Origin: Fasciola hepatica
Lineage: Eukaryota > Platyhelminthes > Trematoda > Plagiorchiida > Fasciolidae
Assembly (NCBI GenBank): GCA_948099385.1
Contig: CANUEZ040000168.1
Location: forward strand, 11,380,001 to 11,444,000
Length of the DNA stretch: 64,000 nucleotides
Direction of reading: 5' to 3'
The position numbers and the translations under genes were made by a program. Of this stretch, positions 34,048-43,429 are shown piece after piece (the stretch's first letter is position 1; each line of letters starts with the position of its first letter). The notes below the pieces were generated by a model, which was given only the letters and a program-made list of their open reading frames with translations, was not told the DNA's origin and searched no databases.

Positions 34048-35885
34048 TCATACATCAGAAATAGGTCTCAAGAGGGCAGAGATTAACCGATAATAAACGA
34101 ACCGGGTAGGGGTAAAGCGTAAGCCACGTACCGTCTTGGTAGCTTTCCTTTGAGTCCGCTCCAAGATGTTCTGGTCTCTGACGAAGCCAGTGTGTGCTAT
34201 CTGTCTGTCGTGTTCTAAAAGGGGTCGAATAAAGGTTCCATAGAGAAGATGGAGGTCTTCCCTGGATATCATCGAAAAATTTCTTCAAGTAAGGCTTATG
34301 ACTCGAGTGGCAGTTTTACTTGCTTTCTCTTGGTGGGAGGAGAATCAGAGACTATTGCGCACCCAGAAACCAAGTATCTTGTATTGATCCACGATTTTGA
34401 TATGTGTTTTCCTACTTATCCTGAAAAGATGGGCCGTAGCACTTTCAAATTGCATGCTAGCACATTTGCCATCATTTGCCGGGGTGCTCCAGTCGGCTGA
34501 CCAGCTTTTGACCGAGTCATTGAATGACTGTGCAGCATTTGCTTCCGTGTCCCAGATTGCGACGTCATCTGCATACGTTGCCAAGCTAACCGGAACTACG
34601 TAGGGGAGGTCGTTGACGTATATGAGGTATAGGAGAGGACCGAGAACAGAGCCCTGAAGGACCACTATATCGGTGGGTGCAGGTCGGGACTGAGAGATGT
34701 ACACACGAACCGAGGAGGTCCGGGTTTTTAAAAAGGTCGCAATCAGGGACAGTGGGCGACCGGAAATGTCGTACATCCCAGGTTTGTACAGAAGCTGAAT
34801 ATGCGAGGCACTATCAAAGGCTCTGGCGAAATCGATGAATGCTGCATGGGAAATCTTGCCATCGTCGTGGGCCTCTATCAGACTATCCCCAAAGGTCAGC
34901 GTACTGGTGATGCCTGGCTTACTCGGAAGGAAGCCATGTTGCGCTGGAGGCAGTAAACCACTGTCCCGCAACTGTGTCAAGATTTCGCGTTTTGCGATGC
35001 TCTCGAAGACTTCGCTAGGGACACTGGTGAGGCTTATTGGCCTATAACTTCCGGGGAGTCTTCGATCTCCTTTCTTATGAATTGGGACGATGACAGCATG
35101 CTTCCGTAAGTTTGGAAATCTTCCGTTGTCTATGCACTGTTGAAAGAGCTTAGAGTGTGATGCTGCAAGAGTGGAGGTGGATTCTTTGAGAATGCGAGGA
35201 TGAACTTCGCCCGGTCCCATCGAGCTGAAGGGTCAATTTTGTTAATCCTCTCCTCCACTTCTGCATGAGACACTGTCAAAGTGCCTCAACCAGGAGACTA
35301 GCTGTTTTTGCTGAAGAGATGGGTGTTCACACGGAAGCACTACTGTTGTACCGAAAATTGACATGAAATGAGATTTGAAAACGTCTGCTACCTCAGAAGG
35401 GGAGGTAGCAGAAGAGCCGTCGGAGAGCAATAGCGCGAGCGCTGAGGACCCTGATTCACGATTGCGGCACAGGTGCTTATAGAGAAAAGAACGGTTCGTA
35501 CGCGCCCGGTCTACGAATCCTTTCTATAGTTTCTTGAAATGTTCCCTAATCTTGGATTTACAAAAATTCCGGAAGCACCTGAAAGCTTCTACATCCACCG
35601 GAAGAGATGTGGCTCGGTACTTAGCGAACAGCTGGCAGCATTTGTCGAGAAGTTGTCTAACTGATGGTAGCAGATGCGCCTTGCCCTTAAGGATCTGCCG
35701 GATTTCAGACAAGCAGAATATATGCTTCCAGAACACATTGCTCTGGTAGCCTGTTGCTTTCTTCTGTCTATGTCGTCAGATATGTCGCTTAGTTCGCTTC
35801 TGATGTAGGACCTCATAGTTTGGAAATCCGTTCGCCTGAACGAGCAAGCTAGTTTGTATGGGGAAAATAAAGCCGACCACTTCAA
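34048..35885 (-). pseudogene. LINE B2 reverse transcriptase, damaged
   Basis: Blocks: FRCFRNFCKSKIREHFKKL (35.5 kb), LLSDGSSATSPSEVADVFKS (35.4), MGPGEVHPRILKES through YRPISLTSVPSEVFE, FIDFARAFDSASH, LQGSVLGPLLYLIYVNDLP and TYADDVAIW (35220-34345). The C-terminal IRPLLEHDRQIAHTGF follows in another frame (34272-34048). The catalytic YADD is kept; at least three frame breaks are visible. Confidence 0.8.
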
Positions 35886-36549
35886 TATGTAGCTGAAAGA
35901 GAGGACTGCTTGGTCGTCTTACCTAGCGGTGGTCGAAGATATATAAAGTCTACGCTGTTTGGAATTGGCTACAATCAGACCTGGAAGTGATGAGTCTTGA
36001 CCCGTTCTAAACCTGGTAAGATAGGCCCTGTACTTTGTCCAGGATTCCTGGCCAGTAGATCTGCTAGTGCCTTGTCACACTGATTGTCAGTACTGGGGCC
36101 TTCGCGGTCCACTCCGGGGCCAATGAGGTCCCTCATAAGTAGGTGACTTAAAGAGTGAAACGTTTTGAGGGTTTTCAGAAACTCTGCCGTTCAGAGTGAA
36201 TCTTCCTGCTATGTGGAATGGGCGCGGCAAGTCACACCCAGAAGTAAACTGGTGGAGGGGCAGGAGTGAAAGATTACCCGCAAGGAGTTCAACATGACTG
36301 ATGAGGTATATCGAGGGGAGACGCCAGGGGGTAGGATGTCGCTAATGTCGAGAGCATCTCCACAAGCACTTCCTCGTCCTTAATCTTGACGGAGAAGGGA
36401 GCAACCCGTTATTCTTACTTCACCTGTTTTGATAGCCTGGAGTGAGCTAGGTCTCCGTGATTGCAGTGGTGTGGGGTTTCTTGTCCGCTGCCAATTGTCT
36501 CAGTTCCAGTACCTGTTCGGTAGGCTGAGACAACTTGTATACAGGCATT

Positions 36550-37843
36550 TTAGTGCCTGCTCAATAGAAACAGAAGAAATTCTAGTAGCAAGGGGTGTAT
36601 CGTCTGCAAAAGTGTCTTCATGAGGGCCGGTGCCGACACAAAGGGTGGTGGAGGCATAAGCGGGGATGTCTGAGGTACCCAGCTCAGCAGGTGAGGGGGG
36701 GGGAATTCCGTCTGGTGGACGGGGTTGAGATGCCCTGTGCGAAAATGGCTATGCTGCGGGGGTCGATTACTCTGTGAGCCTTGCCGAGCGGAGTAGTTTC
36801 CAATAGATGGTTTCCGTTTCTTATCCGCTGTAGGATGGGCTCCTCTTTCGGATGTTTTGTAAGAGTGGTACTGGCGCGACCCAAGAATACCTTCCCGTTG
36901 GCCGGTTTTGAACGTCAGCTGAAACTGCGGTTTCTTCCGAGGCACTCCCCGAATGTTCTTCATCTGTTTCTTAAAATTTAGGTTGACTTAGATAGTTGCT
37001 TCAGAAGCATCCTTAATTTCCCGAAGGCTATTCGTATTGGGTGAGCCGGAAGCCACCGGGGTTGAGAAGGGGCTTGGAACAACTATGCAGACCGTAGTGT
37101 CGGAATCTGACCCACCTGGATCCCTAGAGTCCGATAGCCCTGCAGTTTCAAGTCTAGTTAGACAGACCGCTGGCAACAATTGCAACTTGCGGGGCAATCC
37201 GCAGCTTTGTCACCTGAAGAGCTTGCAGTGGGCGGTCAAGTGCTACTCCACGCACCCAAGTATAGGAACTGTTAATCATCGCTTTAAGAGCGATCAGGTT
37301 GGTTGCCGCTTCCTCAGAAGACAATTCCAGGATCAAACCCGATATCTGTTTGTGCCTTTCGGAGATTAGCCAGGAGCACTTATCAGGGTTTGGAGGCGGC
37401 TCCTCGAGCTTCCTGATTATATCTAGGTCTGGATACGTTGGATTTGCACCTCTTGGAGCTCCACGCCATATGTTTACTCGTTTGGCTGCGGCTGCCGAAG
37501 CCTGCCACTTCCCAGCGACATCTTTAATTAGTTGTTCTGATAATGCTATGGCCTGGTTGGCAGCTGATGTGGGCAAAGTGGCTTTGATTACAGTCTTAAG
37601 GCCGACTATCTCTGCTTCTAGGGCTGCCATTCCTGTCACCAGCTCTTCTATATCCACGGCCTCTGGAAAGTCGCTCAGGATAAGACTAGGACACGGCCCA
37701 CATCCTGGCGGGCTCCCAGTCTGGCGCATGGGTACGGTCTCATCATTTCCTGTGTCATCAGACATTTTGCCAGTGGAAACGGGCAGATTTGGGAGGATAA
37801 GATTAGAAAAACCACACGATATACAGCTCAAACAAGAACACAA
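36550..37843 (-). pseudogene. LINE B2 ORF1 (nucleic-acid-binding type), damaged
   Basis: The first block (37843-37154) has an acidic start (MSDDTGNDETVP), a helical stretch with AALEAEIVGLKTVIKATLP that could form a coiled coil, and WQASAAAAKRVNIWRGAPRG then KLEEPPPNPDKCSWLIS. The continuation lies in another frame (37197-36550, one stop at about 36988) and is basic and Pro-rich. Position at the 5' end of a CR1-like LINE identifies it as ORF1. No zinc knuckle was seen. Confidence 0.6.
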
Positions 37844-37850
37844 TTGAGGC

Positions 37851-38240
37851 AGCCAGAATCGGATGGATTATCGCTGTTAATTTACGCAGACGCGATTGCT
37901 CCAAGCAACATACATTGTGAGTTTGCCGTTTACTCTAGGAACACGACGACTACGAATATGTGACGACCAGCCACAAGGAGAACATAGTACTATCCAACAA
38001 CGGTGATTTGGTACACATAAAACCAACACTCGCATAGTTTTTAGTCCGGCCCCCTGGCTTCCGCCTCAGCATCACGTTAGTACGCCAACTCCGACGTACT
38101 TCCCGTCTGTACCACATCTAACGCATTGAGCAGTCTTCTTCCTGGAACGAACTGGCGAAACAGATTTTATTACTAACTGGTGCCGTCTGTTCAGTCAATT
38201 ACGTTTCAGTGCCGTAACAACGACTATTTCATTAGTCTTC
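37851..38240. other. No feature recognised
   Basis: Lies between the 5' end of LINE B2 and the 3' end of LINE C. No motif or repeat was seen except a short 'cttcagtctt' reiteration near 38225-38265, which may be the LINE C tail. Confidence 0.4.
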
Positions 38241-39863
38241 TTGAAGTCTTCAGTCTTCGGTCTTCATATGAAGGGCGGTGGGGAGCCATACCGTATGAGC
38301 CCCACCGCGTCATACTCTACTGACTCGGCTAGATGCCAGTACTCCGCCAACAATCCGTCAGGGTGTGGCCCGATTTCTGTTGAACAGTATCTCGGTTTCC
38401 CCTCCCTCCACTTCTGTCGGTAGAGCATTCCAGAGATCGGTCACTCGTCTTTACAATGGACAGATGGCCGGCAAGTTGGTCGAATTCACATCACAAAGAG
38501 TAAGTGCTTGTCCTCTAGTGCGGTCACTGTTCCCCAGCGGGAATACCGACTACAGGTCTCGGCCCAAATCACCACAGATTATCCGCCTGACATAGATGGG
38601 GGTAAACTCAAAGACGCCCACAAGCAATAGGAAACTTCCGGGCTTTCCTCACAGCTGAACCCACGTGGTTTGGCCACGAGGTGGGTGGAAGCGCGTTGCA
38701 CTCTTTCCTGTTTGGCTACCTCCGCCTAACAGGAGCGGACGGCCGGGCCGCCATATTCCAAGCAAGGGCCTGCATGCGAAGTATACAGCAATCGGAAGTT
38801 GTCCAGGTGTAGAGGGCCCAAATTAACGGCGAACGGGACCTAGTATCTCCCACGTTGAGGCATACGCTGAGAGCGTATGCCTCGGTTTTCATATTGTTAG
38901 CGGCAACAAATCCAAGGTGTTTTTCCTCCTGCATGTGACGGAGTAAGATACTCCCAAGGCAGCAGCGGGAAGTACCATTGGGGCCACCATTCCTCATGCT
39001 CGCGCACTTGTCCACTCTTATGGGCAGACCCAGGCTGGTCGACCAACTGACTGGAGCATGGAGATCCTCCTGTTGCATCTCAAGATCTTCTGCCGATTGG
39101 ACGGTGACCGAGATCTTTAAGTCGTCGGAGTGCATAAGGCTCTGGGATTGAAAGGCCTGTGGTAGACCGTCCACAAACACTAACAACAACAGGAGTCCTA
39201 GTACGGAGCCTTGCGGCATGCCACAGCTGACTGGATAATACGCAGACTGGGACTGTGCAACTCTCACTGAAAAGGTTATCTCGACCAAGAAGTCCTCAGT
39301 CCAGTGAACCGTGGGCCCGGAGATGCCGATGGCCCGGAGTTTTGGCAACAGCCTGTCGTGAGGAACTTCATCAAAAGCCTTGCTAAAGTCTGCAAAGATG
39401 ACGTTCGTGACACATCCCTCGGCCTTGACACTCGGCCAACCTTCACGAGCAGTCAACAGTTTTGTCAGACATGATCCCTTTCTTCGAAAACCGTGCTGCT
39501 CCGCGCATAGCATTTGATAGCGCTCTAGATTTTCACGTATGCGAGCCACCACCAGTCTTTTCACGACCATTCCGGCTACGGAAGTGATGCTCACTGGACG
39601 GTAATTGGCCATGGTGGACTTTGTCGCACCCTCGTACGGCGGAACAACCACCGCTTTTTCCATTTTCGAGGTAGTCCGCCAGAGACCAACGATGAGTTGA
39701 ACAAATGAGTCACTGGTGGAGTTAGGTAGTCAGACACTTCCATCAACGTCAACGGGTGCACGTCGTCCAGTCCGGGCGGCTTATGGGTTTCGTTGGACTT
39801 GAGCATTTTATTCAAATGTGGTTCCCCAAAGTGATACAAAACAAACAGCAACGAGCCACTCAC
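38241..39863 (-). mobile_element. LINE C, 3' segment (reverse transcriptase part)
   Basis: CR1-like reverse transcriptase on the minus strand: NYRPVSITSVAGMVVKRLV, EQHGFRRKGSCLT, FADFSKAFDEVPHDRLL and GMPQGSVLGLLLLLVFVDGLP. The active-site block is MHSDDLKI, keeping both aspartates. An open frame runs 39663-38716 and degrades to about 38241. On the right it is cut at 39863 by a BEL element with a CTCAC duplication. Its upstream parts lie at 46566-46693 and 53393 onward. Confidence 0.8.
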
Positions 39864-40242
39864 TGTTACGAAAGTTTGAGCACTGCGTAGCCAAATTCGC
39901 AACGGATCCCGAAATCAGAAGGCGATTATCCGTGATAATTCTACGATACTAGATTATTAAAATAAACAATGACGTAAACAATATACAAACCTCAATAATA
40001 CGATCACAAAGTCTCAACAACGAGAAACCGAATAGCAGCGTGTGAGCAGACAACACGTGCGTCACGCAGGTCCTGAACAAGGATGTGCCAAAATAGCGCT
40101 CTGGGCGCGAACAAACAACAATTGGTCCAGAAAAACAACCAGTTCGTAAAGACAAGTCAGTAGTGTATGGAAATGAGTGATGTTGGGAAAAAACACTGAA
40201 TCGCGAGGGAAAAAGGGGGATTTTCCACGACCGGCTGTTACA
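39864..40242 (-). repeat. BEL element 1, 3' LTR
   Basis: 379 bp, bounded by TG...CA. It matches the 5' LTR except for about two bases near its downstream end ('aaagtttgagcactgc' versus 'aacgtttgagcaatgc'). Confidence 0.95.
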
Positions 40243-40948
40243 CCGCCCACCAAAATCCTCCTGGATCCTTAGCAGAGTCAAAGGTTCGGTATAAAGGTAC
40301 TGATTCTTCCTACCTGCCTAGGCCCTGCTGTCAGTGCGCGCGTCTAATGCTCGTCGTCGACGTTCTACTACTGGTCGCACCTAACCCATTGGCTACATAG
40401 ACGTGAGGCTAGTCTACATCTTCCACAAGACCAAATGACCGATGGCGGGCGTGAATGGTCACATAGACGTTGTCCTCGTAAGGGGCCGTCCGGTCCTGGA
40501 TGTACACGTTTGAGTGTGTGTGTGTGTGTGCGTGCGTGTGTGTGTGTGCCGGGGTTACAATGAAATCACAGTTATGACTACACATCAAAGGAGGACTTTC
40601 TGCAATGTCAACAAAAGACCGCGTGGCAAGAAAAACGAGTAAATGTAGCATGCATGTGTGACCTGAGCTCCACTACTTCCATATGTGCTAGGGGCATTCG
40701 GTAGCGTCAACAAAAGGCGAACAAAGAACACTGTCACATGTATGATGGGTTTACGGGATGTAGAGTGCGTCGTGCATGCGTGTATGTATCGGGATGTATA
40801 ATGTAATCGCACTCATCACCACATATCGGAAAGAACCTTCTGTAATGTCAACGAAGGGACCGCGAGCACCTTAACGTGTTTGACGGAGATTGTGTGGTAT
40901 ATATGGTGTTTCTTTATCCACCTCGATTACTGGTGTGAAAAAGGTTTA
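40243..40948 (-). other. BEL element 1, 3' untranslated region
   Basis: About 700 bp between the stop of Pol and the 3' LTR. It includes a TG/CA repeat (40513-40548) and, next to the LTR, a purine-rich stretch on the minus strand that would act as the polypurine tract. Confidence 0.8.
40513..40548. repeat. (TG)n microsatellite inside BEL element 1
   Basis: TG run interrupted by CG steps in the 3' untranslated region. The counterpart in element 2 is at 52711-52746 with slightly different structure. Confidence 0.9.
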
Positions 40949-43429
40949 CTAGGCCACAGGGTTATCAGCTCCTCCGTCTTCGCTCTCGAGTAGGTTAATA
41001 CTGCGTATGTCACGAATGAGCACTCCGTTAGCTGTCTTCACCTTCACCGTTCTTATCATTTCGTCGGTGCTTTTGATGGTTTCCGTAACTACTCCCAAAG
41101 ACCAAGCGCTGAAATGTGCGCGTTCGTCGGCGATCATAACCACGTCCCCAACTTTGAATGGTCTTGTTTTGGCCAGCCACTTCTGTCGAGTCTGCAAAGC
41201 CGGTAGGTACTCCCGTAGCCATCGCCTCCAAAAGACCTTGGCCAGATAGTTCGCTTGCTTCCACCCGTGGAGGTAGCTCCCATGAAGGTTTACCGGCCCT
41301 CGGAAACCCTCGTTCGACCTTAGCGTCAATAAGTCGTTTGGGGTGAGCGCCAGGTGGGTGGGGTCGCCGTTCAATACTGGAACCAGGGGGCGGTTGTTCA
41401 GGATTCGCTCCACCTCAGTCATGACGGTGTTCAGGGTCTCGTCGTCGGGCGGCTGCTGCTCCATGATTGACAGCAATATCCGTCTGGCGGACCGAATCAT
41501 GCGTTCCCATATGCCGCCTCGGTGACTGGCCTGTGGGGGGTTGAAATGCCAGCGTATGCCGTAGGCCACGGTTCGATTCTGCAGTTCGTCCCTGTTTATG
41601 TTCTTGTGCAAACGCTGCAATTCCCGTTGAGCGCCCACAAAGTTCGATCCATTATCTGAGTATATATCGGCCGGTACGCCTCTTCGGTTGATAAATCTTT
41701 GCAAGGCCCGTAGAAACGAATCGGTCGTCATCGAATGTGCGACTTCTAGGTGTACCGCACGTGATTTCATGCACGTCATGATACATCCGTATCGCTTTTC
41801 TAATCTTTTCCCGCACTTGATCCACAATGGCCCGAAATAGTCCAACCCGGTGTCACTGAACGGCCACCAGCCCGTAGTTACCCTGCATTCTGGTAGCGGG
41901 GCCATGAGTTGTTTGCCTGCTGTGGCATTGCGTCTCCTGCATTGCACACACTGTCGGATCACGCGTTTTACAGTCTCTCGTCCTCTCAACAACCAAAGGC
42001 GCTTTCGGATGACGCTCGTCACGTGACTTTCCCCGGCATGTCCCTCCACGGCGTGGACGTGTTGAATCATTAGCTCTACTACAGGTTGTCTCGCAGGCAG
42101 CAGTATAGGATACTTTGTGTCGAAGTTCAGGTGGGCGTTGGTCAGCCTACCATCCACCCGCAGCAGTCCGTTGATGAGTTTGTGGTTTAAACGTTTCAGC
42201 TCGCCTCTTGGAGATGGCATGTCTTCATTGGTCAGCCCCACTTCTTCCGCCCTCTTGAGTTCTCGGGCGAAAGCCTCGCGTTGTATCATTCTGAAAATAT
42301 TGTACTCTGCAGCTTGTAGCTCATCGGGACCTATCGGGCCGACCGGTATCCGACCTGAGGGCCGTAGCCCTTTCATGACTAGTAAACTTATCTTGAACCT
42401 GGTTAACCAAACTAGCGAACGAAGCGTCTTCATCCAGGAAGAAAACCGGACCAGTCGCGATAAAATGGGCGACGCTTCGACGACGTTGGTTGCTATCACT
42501 ACGCCTTTGATCTCCAGTTCCAATTCCGTAGGGGGTTTTAATTCGAACACGGGCCAGTCCTGTTTGGGCAATTGCAGGAAGTTCGGCCCTCTCGTCCACG
42601 TGTCCAGTTGCCTGAGGTAGTTCGCACCTCGGGAGCACAGGTCGGCCGGATTATCGCCAGACCTGACATGACTCCACTGGTGCGTGGCCGATTCATCGTG
42701 GATAATCGTGAGCCGGTTAGCAACGAAAGTACTAAACCGGCTCCGTACGTTGTTAATGTAGTAAAGTACTATCGTTGAATCCGTCCAGAAGCTCACCGAC
42801 CAAATGTAGAGATCGAAACATCTCTTCACAGCTTGCACCACCCTGACTGCCAACACGGCTGCGCTGAGTTCAAGGCGTGGGATTGAGACCGACTTCAGTG
42901 GAGCAACGCGGGCTTTGGCGAACAGGATCCTCGTGGTATATTGTCCATCTCCTGCGCACCATCGTCCGTACACCACAGCTCCATAACCGACTTCGGATGC
43001 ATCGGAAAAGGCATGTAGTTCTCCAGTCCGTGTCGTATGGCCAGGGGTCAAACATCGTGGTATTCTTATGTCCCCTAATTTCTTCAAGGTGTTCAAAAAT
43101 TCCTCCCAGTCCAGCCGGTCCCCTCGGTCCAGTGACTGGTCCCAATCAACTTTCTTACGGCACAGCCGCTGCAGCAAGATCTTTCCGGGTAGCAGCCATG
43201 GTGAGACGAAACCGAGCGGGTCGAACAAACTTGAGACAGCAGATAGTATGCCACGACGGGTTATTGGCAGCTCGGGAACGTTCAGTTCGAAAACAAAATC
43301 GTCCGTTTCCGCGTCCCATTGTATCCCTAAAGTGCGCTCGATAGGAAGTGGAGAGCCGTCCAAATCTCTTACCCTTTCGACCTTTTCGTGATACGGGATG
43401 ACCTTCAGCACTTCCGAAGCGTTCGACAT
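40949..43429 (-). CDS. BEL element 1 Pol, second part: RNase H and integrase
   Basis: 826 codons starting at the ATG right after the in-frame TGA. RNase H motifs: HAFSDASEVGYGAVVYG (about residue 139), FWTDSTIVLYY (about 215) and SGDNPADLCSRG. Integrase: a zinc-binding region (HVHAVEGHAGESHV...CVQCRRR), then the D, D, E triad in TGLDYFGP, YSDNGSNFVGA and GIWERMIRSAR. A C-terminal basic domain follows. It runs without interruption to its stop and should depend on the upstream frame for expression. Confidence 0.92.
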   Translation of the reverse strand: MSNASEVLKVIPYHEKVERVRDLDGSPLPIERTLGIQWDAETDDFVFELNVPELPITRRGILSAVSSLFDPLGFVSPWLLPGKILLQRLCRKKVDWDQSLDRGDRLDWEEFLNTLKKLGDIRIPRCLTPGHTTRTGELHAFSDASEVGYGAVVYGRWCAGDGQYTTRILFAKARVAPLKSVSIPRLELSAAVLAVRVVQAVKRCFDLYIWSVSFWTDSTIVLYYINNVRSRFSTFVANRLTIIHDESATHQWSHVRSGDNPADLCSRGANYLRQLDTWTRGPNFLQLPKQDWPVFELKPPTELELEIKGVVIATNVVEASPILSRLVRFSSWMKTLRSLVWLTRFKISLLVMKGLRPSGRIPVGPIGPDELQAAEYNIFRMIQREAFARELKRAEEVGLTNEDMPSPRGELKRLNHKLINGLLRVDGRLTNAHLNFDTKYPILLPARQPVVELMIQHVHAVEGHAGESHVTSVIRKRLWLLRGRETVKRVIRQCVQCRRRNATAGKQLMAPLPECRVTTGWWPFSDTGLDYFGPLWIKCGKRLEKRYGCIMTCMKSRAVHLEVAHSMTTDSFLRALQRFINRRGVPADIYSDNGSNFVGAQRELQRLHKNINRDELQNRTVAYGIRWHFNPPQASHRGGIWERMIRSARRILLSIMEQQPPDDETLNTVMTEVERILNNRPLVPVLNGDPTHLALTPNDLLTLRSNEGFRGPVNLHGSYLHGWKQANYLAKVFWRRWLREYLPALQTRQKWLAKTRPFKVGDVVMIADERAHFSAWSLGVVTETIKSTDEMIRTVKVKTANGVLIRDIRSINLLESEDGGADNPVA

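Larger units (their letters stand above)
33456..37850 (-). mobile_element. LINE B2: CR1/Jockey-like, with ORF1 but damaged
   Basis: The longest B copy. From 5' to 3' on the minus strand: an ORF1 region (37843-36550), a poorly conserved stretch (36500-35900) where the endonuclease would lie, the linker and reverse transcriptase (35885-34048), and a 3' UTR to about 33456 that resembles B1's (shared 'aagaaccggga', 'tcaagcctc', 'acttcaag'). It has multiple frameshifts and stops. Confidence 0.75.
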
